A stretch of DNA of 64,000 nucleotides from Euglena gracilis (lineage: Eukaryota > Euglenida > Euglenophyceae > Euglenales), in the NCBI GenBank assembly GCA_039621445.1, contig CP154954.1:68762670-68826669 (forward strand), in the 5' to 3' direction. This document shows, one piece after another, positions 34,210 to 46,600 of the stretch. Below the pieces are notes generated by a model. The model was given only the letters and a program-made list of their open reading frames with translations, was not told where the DNA came from and ran no database searches. Within the stretch, counting starts at the first letter, position 1. Each line of letters opens with the position of its first letter. Made by a program: the position numbers and the translations under genes.

Positions 34210-34750
34210 CTCTAGCCCACTTTTGGTTGCTTTTGGCCATCTTTGGTTGCTTTTTGACCACTTTGACCACTTTTGACCACTTTTTGCCCACATTGACCAC
34301 TTTTGACTGCTTTTGACCACTGTTGCCCACATTTGCTGCCTTTTGACCAATTTTGACTGCTTCTTGACCACTTTTGCTGCTTTTTGCCCACCTTTGCCCA
34401 CCTTTGCCCATGTCCAACCACCTTTGCGGCTTTTTGATCACGTTTGCTGTTTTTTGACCGCCTTTGGCCCCTTTTGCCTGCTTTTTGACCACTTTTGACA
34501 ACTTTTGTTGCTTTTCAACCACTTTTGTCCACGTTTGCTACTTTTTTGCCCACGTTTGCTACTTTTTGCCCACTTTTGGCCATTGTTGCTGCTTTTTGAT
34601 CACTTTCACTTTTTTTTGCCCACTTTTGCTGCTTTTTGACCACTTTTGCCCACTTTTGCCCACTTTTTTACCACTTTCGCTGCTTTCTGGCCACTTTTAC
34701 CCCACTTTTGCCTGCTTTTTGACCACTTTTTGACCACTTTTGCTGCTTTT
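34210..34750. repeat. GACCACTTTTGCC-type degenerate tandem repeat
   Basis: Units of about 12-15 bases (CTTTTGACCA, CTTTTTGCCCA, TTTGCTGC) cover some 540 bases. The minus strand reads as KVVKSGQKAAK-like low complexity. The block at 14100-14220 in the larger element is a short form. Confidence 0.85.
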
Positions 34751-34875
34751 TGCCGGAGGATGTGGTGCAGGCCTGTGAGATGGCAACATCGAGTGCAAGT
34801 TGCAAGCCTCTTGCCGGTCAGACAAACAAAGTCCAAAACATTTGTTGTGCTGGAGGGTGGAGGGTGGCACCCCAT

Positions 34876-35085
34876 CTTGTCCATCTACATCTTGTCCAGT
34901 ATCTGCATCTTGTCCAGTATCTGCATCTTGTCTAGCATCTGCATCTTGTCCAGCATCTGCTTCTTGTCCAGTATCTGCATCTTGTCCACCATCTACTTCT
35001 TGTCCAGTATCTGCATCTTGTCTAGCATCTGCATCTTGTCCAGCATCGGCATCTTGTCCAGCATCGGCATCTTGTAGCATCTCTT
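34876..35085. repeat. 18-bp minisatellite array, short copy
   Basis: About 12 units of CATCTTGTCCAGCATCTG, followed by GTTGGCTCC as in the other arrays. Confidence 0.92.
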
Positions 35086-35477
35086 GTCCATCATCTGTCC
35101 AGTATTCATCCGTTGGCTCCTGATCAAGCCAAAATAACCACAAAAGCCCAAAAAATGGCCACAAAAAGCCCAAAATTGCCCACAAAAAGCCCCAAAAAGC
35201 AACCAAAATAACCAAAAATTGCCCAAAAACGCCAACAATGTCTACAAAAGATTGTGAAAAATGACCCAAAATCACCAAAAAGGCGCAAAATGGCCAAAAA
35301 TGCCATACAATCTGCTCAAAAAAGCCCCAATTAGCCCAATATTTGCCAAATCAGTGATACATAGCCCCCAAATTAGCAAAAATTCACCCATTATGGCCAA
35401 AATGGGTGTAAAACTGGAGATTTGTGGGAAAATTATCCCAAAAATAGTTCAATTCTCCAAAATATACAAAAAAAATG

Positions 35478-36221
35478 CAGGGATTTGTGCTTATCCTTTT
35501 TGGGGGGGTCAAATTCTTATCCGTAGTTATCCGTAGTTATCCGTAGTTATCCGTAGTTATCCTTATTTGCTAAAATACCCTTCCTGGCAGGGGATATCCA
35601 TCTAGAAATGGCTGCAATTGAAAGGATGAAGAGAGTTGATCATCATTAACCTCAGGAATGCCTAAAAATTCGTGAAATATGACAATCTAAACACAAAACG
35701 ACAAGCATCCAAGGCAGATGGAAACGACAATGTCCGGTGTGGGTCTTTTAATCTTTCATCCACCATTCTTCACAAGCACCGTTGCAGAACATGCCAACGG
35801 CTGCCTGCCGGACGTTAGACGACATCTTCTGTCGGTTTTTAACATCAATGACACCGGCCAAACTGAAAGAAAGCTATCTCTTTATAGGATGCACGCCGCC
35901 AAATGGAAAATTGTTGTGAAAAAAAGCTGAAGAAAAGGGCTGCTTGAAAAACCGTTCAATCAACACTAGAGACAGGAAAACAGACATAAAGAAAAACAGG
36001 CTCAGAAAGGGGGGGTCACGTTGAGCCCAGAAAGGCCCAATGTCTCTGCGGCTATGTACAGAAGAACGTAGTTATCCGTAGTTATCCTTATTTGGACATT
36101 TTGGCTCATCCGTAGTTATCCGTAGTTATCCATTTTTATCCGTATTTGGGGGTTTCGGGCTTATCCGTAGTTATCCGTAGTTATCCGTAGTTATCCATTT
36201 CAGGATAAGCACAAATCCCTG
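35478..36221. mobile_element. hAT-like element with TTATCCGTAG subterminal repeats
   Basis: Perfect 19-bp ends CAGGGATTTGTGCTTATCC, with AAAAATG at 35471-35477 and 36222-36228. TTATCCGTAG is repeated four times inside the left end and about as often at the right. It carries a decayed transposase piece on the minus strand. 744 bp, nested in 34102-36345. Confidence 0.93.
35757..35875 (-). pseudogene. Decayed hAT transposase C-terminal fragment
   Basis: Minus strand reads SFSLAGVIDVKNRQKM then SSNVRQAAVGMFCNG and ACEE, clearly related to the fragment at 27900-28025. Only this end of the protein is seen. Confidence 0.65.
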
Positions 36222-36934
36222 AAAAATGCCAGCATCGCCCTGCATCGCCCAGCATCGCCCAGCATCGGAACCCCACCTCTGGTCTCCAAAAATCCAGCAT
36301 CGCCCAGCATCGCCCAGCATCGCCCTGCATCATCAGAGGTGCTTGGTCGGGTTGACCCCCCACCCACCACAACATTTTCACCAATTTTGGGAAAATGGGG
36401 ATTTTAGCCAGGGAATTTTTCGAAATTTTTTTTGATGAAAATGAACCCAAAATACATGATTTTGTGATGGAAAACAACATTTTCTTGTTCACAAAAAAAT
36501 CTCAAAAATTTCAGGCTTAACAATTGGTAGTTTTCAGAAGGGGGGGTGAAAAAAACGCCCCAGGGGCAGGCTGTACAGGAAGGCCAGGTGGGGTCACCCC
36601 CCACCTGGGAAGTCAGGGGTCGCCCACCCCACAGCAACCCACAAAGAGACCAAATTTCGGAACATTCAAATTTTGCTGAGGTTTTTTCTCTTTGGATTTT
36701 TTTTGGATTTTCAATGGCATTTTTTGCTTCAAAAACCTCTCAAAATCAAAATTTTGAGAAAATGTTGAAATTTTGGAAGGTGTGAAAAAAACGGGGTTTG
36801 GGGGGTTTGGGGAAGGTGCCGGGAAAAATTATTGTGGGTCCAAAAATTGGTGTTCCCGGAAATACGGGAGGGGGGGGGGGGGGGGGGGGTCGACCCAACC
36901 ACCACCCTGTTTGGCCGATTCCCGTTCTGCCCTG

Positions 36935-38394
36935 GGAATGGGGGGGGGGGTTGGTTTTGGGTCCCAGTGCCTGCCAACCAAGCTAATTTCCCCCTGAACA
37001 ATGGCATTTTCGGGACCCCGGCGCGGGGGGGGGGGGGATATCAGAGGCCTTTGGAAAAATTGCAGAAAAATTGCGGAAATTGTGGTTCTTGGGATTTTGC
37101 ACACTTCTGCTGGAGGGGACTTTGAAAATATGGGTGTGAGCTTTGAGCCGTTATTCACGTTTTTCTACAACAAAAAGGTCCAAAAACGGGACTTTGTAAT
37201 TCTGGAAAAATAGAATTTTTTGGGTGAAAAATCCAAAAACGACAAAAAAAACGAACATTTGGTATCAGGTAAAAGCTGGTACAGGATGCAAAATTTTTAT
37301 AAATTGAAATTATTTCCTAACAGAAATTGGTATAAAAAGGCTGAAAAATGCCCAAAAATTTCAAAATTTTGTCAAACTTTGAAAATTTTGGCACATTTTG
37401 GCAAATTTGCGACAATAATAACAAAAAAAGCACCCGGGTTCCCTTGTCAAACATTCAAAGAATAGCCGGAATTCATTTCGTCTTCCATCTCAGGTTCATG
37501 CGTAATATTTGCGAAAATTGAAGAAAAAAATGCGGAAAAATTGCCGAAAATTGTGCAAAATTGTGGACATTGCGGAAAATTGCGGATCCCTCCCCAGCCC
37601 CTTTGGTATCACGGGGTGGGCTGTAACGCTGCCCACCCCAAAACCTCCACCTTTGGGTCAAAAATGCCAAACCCCAATGCCTGCCTGCCCATACCACTCA
37701 CTCCTCCACAGGCCCATACCACTCACTCCTCCACAGGAGGGGCAACTTTCCTTGAAAAGAAACCTGGCAGCTAGGCGTCAAAGCTTCTGCGCTGCAAGCA
37801 CTGTGGAACAACAATCCATTTCATTCAGGCACATCGTTGAAAGGAAGCAACGCACCCATCAAGCGGTCCGCGGAAATTCTCTTAGGGTACAACATTGCCC
37901 AGCATTGGGAAAGATTGTGTCACTATGAGGCGTGGCTGTCTGGCGCTTTGCCAGAAGACCTCGGGTCGGAAGCCATGCCATAGCTGGGGTGGGAGGGAGG
38001 GCACTTTCACTTCTCAAGAAGCCAGCAGCAGCTTCTGCAATGATTGGAAATAGCATCCTGAATCAAAAGAACAGGAAAAAACCTCACTCCCACATTGGGG
38101 CAGGGACACCAGCTCCTTCAGTCGGTTGGTTTCATTGGACAACCAGCAAAACCGTGACAGCAGCGTACAACAACAGGACCGAGCAATATGGCATGGTCGT
38201 TAGATTTCACGTGATTGTGCGTGCACTGGAGTGTGGAGGTTTTTAAAGATTCGCAGATACGGCGTTGTCTCCGAGACAAGGGAGCAACATCCGCATACAC
38301 TGAATGATGTGCACTCAGACTAATTTCCCGTGTGCCTTTATATCCAACACTTTTGGGAAAATCAAAATTCTTGTGACTGAAAAAAAACCATGCA
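36935..38394. other. Spacer with an interspersed AAATTGCGG repeat
   Basis: About 37030-37600 is a copy of the repeat with CACTTCTGCTGGAGGGGAC and AAATTGCGGAAAATTGCGG ends, also seen at 9845-10085, 39640-40230 and 49650-49840. The remainder has no recognisable gene. Confidence 0.55.
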
Positions 38395-38486
38395 CATGCG
38401 CATGCATGTGTGCGCATGCATGCATGTGTGTGCGTGTGTGTACGTGTGTGTGCGTGCCTGCGTGCATGCATGCATGCATGCGCGCG

Positions 38487-38540
<54 letters not shown>

Positions 38541-38585
38541 TGCGTGTGTGCATGTGCGCGCACGCGCGCGCGTGTGTGTGTGTGC
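38395..38585. repeat. (TG)n / GCATGCAT microsatellite
   Basis: Alternating purine-pyrimidine run of TG, GCATGCAT, GTGCGTGC and GCGCGC steps; long open frames across it are artefacts. Confidence 0.93.
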
Positions 38586-40461
38586 ATTCACATATGCACA
38601 CTCAAGCACCACATCAAGCACACCACGAAACGCAAATAAAGGTGCATTGGCAGAACCAACACAACGCATAACCCAAAAGCATCTTTTGAAGAGGGAAAGA
38701 ACACATCATGGAGGTTGCAATTCATTGGGTCGGGGCACAGGAGGTGTGCCCCCCCTTCGGTGCCAGGCATTTACGGTTCGGCCCGTCAAAATCAGCCCCA
38801 TTGAGTCGCTTTTCGGGGCCTCCTCCAGAACAGTGCCGCAAAAAAAACCACTTTGGCGAAACAGGCTGAGGGGCGTTGATTGCAGAACGCCAGTGATGGA
38901 AAAGCAAATGAGCAATCAACTGGATGCCCAGGGAGCAAACCCATATGTATCGCCGACGTTTCCGCTTGGATAATTGAAATACAGGGGGGGGGTCGACCCC
39001 CCACCACCCACCACAGCACCGCACAAAGAGAATTACTCTGGCACCGAAGGAAAACCTTGCCCAGAAATCGGCGCTGCAGAAATACAGGAAGGGGAAATAC
39101 GGAATGCCGAACTACAATCCGTACAAAATGACAGGAAACAAAGGGTGGGAAACTACCCAATTTTTTCCATCATTTTTCCCCCCTTCCGCAGTCAAATCTC
39201 ACACAAAGACGATGGGGTATGAAATTTGGCCAACTTTTCCCCGAAAATGGCCAAAAATCGCGAAAAATGCTTAAAAAACACCTTTCAAAAATTTTTCGTG
39301 CCTTTGGTGTCGAAAAGTATATCCCCCCCTGGGGTTTCCCCTCCACGGGGGGAGCTCGGCCGGACCCACCCACCCTCCCCCCCCCCCCCGGGGCCAAAGC
39401 TTTAAAAAAAAACCCCCGCCTGCCCGCCCAAAGCACCTAACGCCGGGGGGGGGGGGGGGGAATTTTGTTAAAAAGCAGGCTGAAGCAAACTCACTATGAG
39501 GTGAATACGTATTGACAAAAACTTTTGGCCCAAGAATTGGGGGAAAACGAGGAATTTTTTTAAAATCAAAAAAAATCTCCAGCAATCGAAAAAATGACCA
39601 AAAACACAGAACAAATGCAAAAATACCACAAACAGGGGGGAATTGATGTCGGAGGCTTTCAGAAAATTGCGGAAAAATTGCGGGAAAATTGCGGAAATTG
39701 CGGTTTTTGGAATTAGTACACTTCTGCTGGAGGGGATTTCACAAATTTGGTCATATTGCAATACGGTGTCAATTTTGAACCATTACTGCCATAATTTTTT
39801 TTTACAATAAAAAGGTCCAAAAGCATGATTTTTGTCATTTCGGGAACATACTGATTCTCAGAAATAGGGAATTTCTTCGGTGAAAAAATTGAAAATGGAA
39901 ACAAAATTAACGAGATTTTGGTTTCAGGAAAAATCTTGTCCAGGATGCAGAATTTTTCGAAGTCGGAATTATTTCCCAGCAGAAATTGAGAAAAAACCTT
40001 TTAAAAAAAACATAGCAAATTTGGCAAATTCGCCACAAAATAACAAAAAAAGCACCTGGGTTCTGGGTTCCCTTGTGAAACGGTCAAAGAATGGCCAGAA
40101 CTCATTTCACCTTCCATCTCAGGTTCATGCGGACAAATTGCGGAAAGCGAAAAAATTGCAGAAAAATTGCAGAAATTGCGGAGAATTTGCTGTTTTCAAT
40201 TCCCCTTATGCACAAAAAACCACAAAACTTTCCAAAATAGCAAAAACACAAAAAAAACGTGTTTTGTTTCCCCTCTGGCTGTAGTGTTGTGTTGTGGCGT
40301 TGTGTGACATGAAGGTGCAGCAACAAGCGTGCTGTCCTGTGCACATGTACCCATATGCGCGACATGTGCGCAAACATCCATGAAATAGGCGGGTGAATGT
40401 TGTCAGTTAGTGCATAGCCTCAGACGGTGGGCGCAAAGCAACCTTGGACACCGTCCTGGCC
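38586..40461. other. Spacer up to the stop codon of copy B
   Basis: Has a G/C-run element near 39290-39470 and the AAATTGCGG repeat at 39640-40230. From about 39840 it is colinear with 330-922 beside copy A. No gene recognised. Confidence 0.5.
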
Positions 40462-40617
40462 TCATGCCTTGGGGATCACGACCCCCGGGGCCGGGTTGGG
40501 CTTCCATCCAAATGCCGTCTCCGCCCGGCTCACCACCTCCTCGGCAATGGCCATGCTGGCAGTGCAGGCGGGGGACGGCGCGTTGCGGACGTGGAGCGAC
40601 CCCACGCACCACCCGGG
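40462..40617 (-). CDS. L2HGDH: Copy B exon 12: C-terminus and stop
   Basis: 156 nt including TGA at 40464-40462: PGWCVGSLHVRNAPSPACTA, then SMAIAEEVVSRAETAFG, then WKPNPAPGVVIPKA. HVRNAPSP is the most conserved C-terminal block of the family. The AG acceptor at 40618-40619 adds a short PGWCVG insert relative to the human protein. Confidence 0.88.
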   Translation of the reverse strand, partial: PGWCVGSLHVRNAPSPACTASMAIAEEVVSRAETAFGWKPNPAPGVVIPKA

Positions 40618-43600
40618 CTGCACTTGGCCAACCCCGGGGGGGGGGGGGGGACGCCACAGGGGTCCTCAAAAAAAAAAACGCGAGGCAGAGGTTAGGGTTA
40701 GGGTCCCCCCCGGTCCAGAGAAAGTGTCCAGACTTTCTAGGATTTCTGGGCTTCCGGCGCCGGAAGTGCCTTGGCCAAGTGCCCAGGAACTTTTGACCAT
40801 GTGTCCTACCCCCCTCGGGGGGGGGGGTCGGTTCTGGGGGTGCCTTTGGAGTGCCTGCCCAGGCAAGCATCCCTCCCATGGGGGGAGGTGTATGAAACAT
40901 TCAGGTTCATGTGGCAGAGCTCATGGGGGGGGGGGGAGACTGAATCCACAGGGGGGTCGCATATTTTGGGGCGCGGCACGGAGGCACTGACTCAATCGAG
41001 GTGACCAACTGGGCAATTTTGGGCAGTTCTCGCCCAAATTGTTCACATTGACTGATTGAGATGTTCACACACAGATTGAGGAGCCTCCACCGCCAGCAGT
41101 GACAGCAGTGACAGCAGTGACGGTGACAGGGGTCGCCATCATGCGTTGCCCAAGTTTGGGGTCAAACACCTCCCATTCCAGTGTGGACCACCCACCCCCA
41201 GCCTGCGATGCATTTCGATTGGCAAAACGGGGAAAAGTCACAAACAGAAAATCTTGGCTCTGACACAAATGGCCTGAGAATTGCACAAAGGGCTGTGACA
41301 GAGCTGGCTGAATGGTGGGAGGTCGAAATTCAAAATTTGCAAAAGAACCTCATTTTCTGTCACCCCCACCACTTCAGCAACACTGTAGCCAGCACCCTTT
41401 TCCACTGCCGGCCCGACTGCTCCTGGGGCCTTTGAAGATCTTTGGTTTTGAGGACACACATGAACTTCAAAGGTGCACAGTTGTCCCAAGTGATCCAAAC
41501 GGAAGCATTGCAACTCTTGCATAATTTCACATCCTCCTTCTCCTCACTTGTGGCTGCTTGCACGATGGTGTTTGCTGCATTTCCCTTACATTACACAGTT
41601 CATGTCAAATCCCCCCTACCTGCCGCCCATTTCCTGACTTTCCCCCCACATGATCAAATGTGTGTATTAGCAGTTCAACTGCCAGCATTGTTCCTTGGTG
41701 GGAGAATGCCGCTCTGAAGCCCAAATTTTGTGCATAAATATGTGTTCTGGGGGGGAGAGGTGCAATGGCAAAAAAAAAATGTCAAACGAAGATTGGGGTC
41801 CAACGAAGAAAGACAGGGCTCACGATACTCAGAAAAAAAAGTTTGGGGGTTTTGGTGGCTGTTAAACAAAACAGGCAAATTCTGGTGCTTTTTAAATGAC
41901 ACATTACCTCAGGCTTCTTTTTAAGGCCCCCCGGGGTCCCCCCACCAGGGTTCGATATAAGGACAGGTGGGGGGGTCCGGACCCCCCCCTTGCGGGCCAG
42001 GAGGGGGGGGGGGGGTGGGGGGGACACCCCCCCACCTAAACAGTGGCGCGGTCTGGGTGACCGAAAATTTTTGACCCCCCAAAACGACCAAAAGTGCCAC
42101 TTTGGGCACTTTTTGGGCAAAAATGTGCCAAAAATGCAAAAAATTTTCGGCGCAAAGCGCCGGAGGAAAAAATTGACCCTTTTGGGGGGGGGGGTCCCGG
42201 ATACCCCCCCAGGGTCGGTTCAGACCCCCCTGGCAGGTGGGATTTTGGATTTGGATTTGTAGTGCCCCGCGTTGCCGTGCGGTGCCTCCAGCCGTGGGCG
42301 TACACAAGCACCACTCAGGAGGGCACCCCCGGAGCCCGGGCATTAAGATTTAATGTGGGATTTTGGGATTTGGTTGGGGGTTCGCCTGTGGGGGTGTGTG
42401 GGGTTTGGTGTCCAGAGGGTAAATAGAGTGAGTTGCGAAAACTAGAGAGTACCGTAAAAGTACCGAGGGGTGGGGGATAGGGAAAAAAAACGTGGGTGAA
42501 CAGTGGGAGGGAATGACACAAGTGGCGCGGAGAGGAAAACCGGAAATGCATAGGCAGGGTGTCCAAAGGAAAGGGCGAGCATGAGACACCCTGGCAGGTG
42601 GGGGGGGGTGGTCCGGACCCCCCCCCCTGCGGGCCAGGAGGGGGGGGGGGGGGGGGGGGACAGCCCCCACCTAAACCATGTACGCCCTCCTTATATCAAA
42701 CCCTGCCCCCCACCCAGCCAGCCCGGGGACCCCGGTGGGGGGGGGACCCCAAAATCGGGCCGTCCGAAAGCACTTCGCGCCGAAACCCATGTCAGGCCCC
42801 CCCACCGGGTCTTCTGACTTAAAAAAGAAGCCTGCATTACCTCCCTTTTTTGGGGGCACATTAATAAATTTGGGCAAATTTTTTTGGCAATTTATCTTAC
42901 AAAACAAACAAGGTTTGGGGGAATCCACAAGGAAAGCAGGCGGGATTCTGCACAAAAACCAGTGCGGGCACCCACGCTTCGGGCGGCGACCACAACAAAG
43001 AATGCCCAAACCATTGCCCGGAGGACGACCCCCCCTCCCTCACCCCATCCCTCGCGGTGGGGCGTGGCCACTTTGCCGTTCAGGGCCCCGGTCTCGAAGA
43101 TGAAATCACTGGCGGGGTTGCCATAGTTGTCCAGCACCTGTGTGGTGTGCAGGGGTGGGAGGGGGGACGCAACCAGCAGCCTCAAAAAAAAACGTGACAC
43201 AAAAAAAAACGCAAACATTGAAAAAAAAACGCAAAATCGCAAAGAAAAGGAACGGCAAAGAAAAACACAAATAAACACAAAGAAACGGTGTTACATGTAA
43301 AATCCTTTGGGAGATTCTCTGGGATGCACACTATCTGCTGGAGAAGACTAATAAATTTTCGGCTCTGCTGGGGAAAAATTTCTGTTTTGCATGAAAATAA
43401 GCATTTCATTGACCAAAAAAAGCAAGAATGACAAAAAATAAACAGATTTTCGGTCTTGAGATAAAATCGGGCCGAAAAGAGGATTTTTATTCATTGTCAA
43501 ATTTTTTCCAGCAAAAATCCAAAATCACCAGGGGAAAAAAAACACAAAAAACACAAACGAAAAAAAGCGAATTTTGTCAAAATTGAAAACTGCAAAAAAA

Positions 43601-46600
43601 AAACGCAAAAAAAGCGCATTTGCGTGTGGTGTTAGGCGAATCTTTACGACGCACCGTGCACTGATGTTGTGCCTTTGTTTCTGTGCCCCCTTTCAGTTTC
43701 AGGGTGAATTTGACCAACCCCGCGGCGTCTGTGGTTTGGGTGCCCACCCAGGCAGACAGTGCGGTTATGCCAGAATTTCGCCCCAAAAATGGCTTGTTTA
43801 AGCATTTCCGGTGCTTCCAAACCAATGTGGACACATTAGGTGCATGGGAAATAAACAAAATAAACTAACAGCAAAACACCCCAATTTTAACTTGAAAGAG
43901 AAGTTATCCAAAAAAATGTCAAAAAATTCTCTGACTCTGTCCACAATTTGTTGTCCTTTTGCTCAGAACCATACACACAACCCCCGAAAAATTATAAAAT
44001 AATTAAGTCAGTGGCAGACATGCATGCACATTCCATGCTCACACCGCATACACCAACACATACAATGCAATAGCACATGGTGCATCATACCTGTGCCATG
44101 ACTCCAGAGAAGCTGGGCTCTGTCTGCTCCAGTTTCAAGCTGGGGATCATGCGCTGCGCCTGGGCCAGGAACGCCTGCGGATGAAAAGCAAACAAAAAGC
44201 AAACAAAACGGACAAACAACAAATGAGCAACAGTCCAAAAAGCAATGTCACCGTGTAACATAACCCCCCCAAAAAACCCTGCTGACGGCGCAGTGCGCCG
44301 GGGACAGTGAAAATTTTCCCTGAAAATTACCGAAAACCCCAATTTCAGACACAAAATGATGATGAAATTAAAAAAAAATTGGATGCTGAAATGCAAAGAA
44401 AAATAAATGTCAACTGATACCAATTTACGCGAAGCGCTGAAGGAAAATTTTCAGCGTTTGAGGGAACCTGAAAAAATGATGCTTTCTTTCGGGCCAGGGT
44501 CGGTCAAGAAAGAATCCAAACCAATCTATCATTGCTCCTGTGGGAGCTCACCTTTGCCTCGGGGCTTTGATTTGGCAATTAAACATGATAACAACCAAAT
44601 AATAACTCTCCCACAGAATATGCCAAAAAACCAAATCTGGGCAAAAAGAAGCCTATGCTGACCAGATACCCCTCCACATCTGCCCAAAAAGATGAAAATT
44701 CAATCAAAATTCCCTCATTGATTTTACCCAGGGAATTGGCCAAGCCAAATTGGCGAGTGCAGAGGGGGGAGCATGGGGGGGGGTCTTAAAGACGACCTTT
44801 GGGTGGTTCAACAGCACAGACATTTGAAAACAAGAGTCACATTAGATGCAAAAAGGAGGGGGCATATATGCCAGTTACAGAATCTGCATTATGAAAATTT
44901 TTAGAAAATTTTTATTTTTGCAGACTTTTTCCCAGAGGAATTTCCCCACTTCCAGAATCACTAATTGCATGCCGTTTTGGACCAAAACACCCTTTTGCTC
45001 ACTGCACATTTTCTGGTCAAAAAAAGTGCAAAAGGTTACTCAAAATATTCACAGATTTGCATGATGAACACTGCACAATGAAAAGTCCAGGAATGGTGAA
45101 ATTTTTCCTGCACCCTCTGTGGATTATTTAAGGCAATTTTTTTGCAAAATTTTTTGTGTTTTCCCCCCCGCCTTCGGACTGCAAAAAAGAATTTGAAAAT
45201 CCCCCCAAAAAACGACTTTTCCCATATTTCCCCATATCCCCATAGAACAGATCTTGTTAGAGAAAATTCTGACAAATGAATTTTTAAGGTTTTTCAAGCA
45301 TTCTCAGGTGTCTTCAGGCTAGGGTTCAATTTAAGGAGTGCGTGCAGGGTTGAGGGGGTGTCCCTTCCCTCCGGACCAACGCTTGGGGGGGGGGGGGGCT
45401 GCCCTGACATTGAAACCCGCTTCAGGCATTTTGACCAAAATATTTTGCATAAAAATAATGCCCCCTCCCCTGAAAGGAAGTTGGGATGCACCACCTTTTC
45501 CTCATTGGGAGTTGCCCCCTATACACACCAATCTCGTCTATCCGATAACCTTGACCTTTCCCCATCCTGAAAGTTATCTCCAAGCTCATATTTACCAACC
45601 TGAACCGAACACGAAGTTGACTCCCACCCAGGGGATTTCTTAAGGACCACCCCCGGGGGGGTCCAGCTTCCGGCTGGCAAAAAAGGCTGCTGGCTGGAAA
45701 CGAGCTGCTGGTTGGACCCCCCCCCCAGGGGGTGGGGGGGGAGGGGAGTTGATGATGATGGTGATGATAACAAAATCAGAATATCAGCAGGGGGGGGGGG
45801 AAATGCAACTGGGCCCTTCAAATTATGCAAGTCAAAAAAATGCAAAAAAATGCAAAAAAATGCAAAAAAATGCAAAAAAATGCAACTTGCATGAAAAACC
45901 TGAGAAAAAGCTGGAATATAACAGAGCTTTGCTGCCTAAGATCAAAAAAATTTCCAGGGCAAAATATTTTATGCAAAAAAATGCAAAAAAAAATGCAAAA
46001 AAATCCATAAATATGGCAACCAACAACAAAATTTTTTTCCAGGGCAAAATATTTTATGTAGAAAATGCAAAAATATGCAAAAAATTTCAAACATATGGCA
46101 ACCAACTACAAAAATTTTTTCCGGGGAAAATATTTTATGCAAAAAAATGCAAAAAAATGCAAAAAAATGCAAATTTCGGGAAAAGCCGATTATGCAAAAA
46201 AATGCAAATTATGCAAGTTGCATTCCCCCCCCCCCTGATATCAGACTCTTTTTGTTTTTCTGTTGAGAGACCAAAACCTTGAACACTGGAATATGCACAA
46301 AGACACAGCATACAACTTCACCTCACGAGAAAGCGGCAATCTGCAGACCAAAACACAGCACACCTTCTGGTTCAAGTCCCGGTACAGTTCCCGCACAGAC
46401 ATATCAAAGTTCTTGAGGGCGAAAGAGTACAAGCCAAAGTGGGTGAGCGTCCTGCAAGGAGGAAACGCTTGGTCAGGGGCAGGCTGAATTTCGACCAACC
46501 CCGGGGGGAGGGGGGTCTCGGGGTGCTCCAGAGCAGGCTGTTTTTTTACCAACCCCGGGGGGGGGGCAGGGTTGGATGGGAAGCCTTGAGGGGGGGGTGG

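Larger units (their letters stand above)
34102..36345. mobile_element. Minisatellite-bearing CAAGCACCTCTG element, target duplication GTCGGGTT
   Basis: Same ends as 13932-18743; GTCGGGTT at 34094-34101 and 36346-36353. Order: end, GCCCAGCATC steps, a TTTTGACCACTTTTGCC-type block (34210-34750), a short 18-bp array (34876-35085), AT-rich CCAAAATGACC region, nested element 35478-36221, GCCCAGCATC steps, end. No transposase recognised. Confidence 0.9.
34051..36934. mobile_element. CAGGGCAGAACGGGAA element holding two nested elements
   Basis: Starts CAGGGCAGAACGGGAAGG, ends TTCCCGTTCTGCCCTG, with GGAGTGGG and GGAATGGG on the sides. Removing 34102-36345 with one target copy leaves about 630 bp, close to the single copy at 7821-8403. 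Confidence 0.82.
41910..42834. mobile_element. CAGGCTTCTTTTTAAG element, target duplication CATTACCT
   Basis: Starts CAGGCTTCTTTTTAAGGCCC, ends TTAAAAAAGAAGCCTG; CATTACCT at 41902-41909 and 42835-42842. Its own sequence is about 165 bp; the rest is nested DNA. A relic of the same insertion remains in copy A (2405-2428). Confidence 0.92.
40618..43071 (-). other. Copy B intron 11
   Basis: About 41000-41760 is colinear with copy A intron 11. The acceptor side carries a G run (plus strand). The three-level nest 41910-42834 makes up 0.9 kb. TTAGGGTTAGGG at 40691 is too short to be more than chance. Confidence 0.6.

Noticed and set aside
34210-34750. Lys/Gln/Val-rich minus frame resembling a coiled coil
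   Set aside because: Low-complexity translation of the GACCACTTTTGCC tandem repeat.
38395-38585. Cys/Val and His/Thr-rich open frames
   Set aside because: Products of the TG microsatellite read in different frames.
40691-40704. TTAGGGTTAGGG telomere-like run
   Set aside because: Only two units within an intron; chance or a tiny relic.
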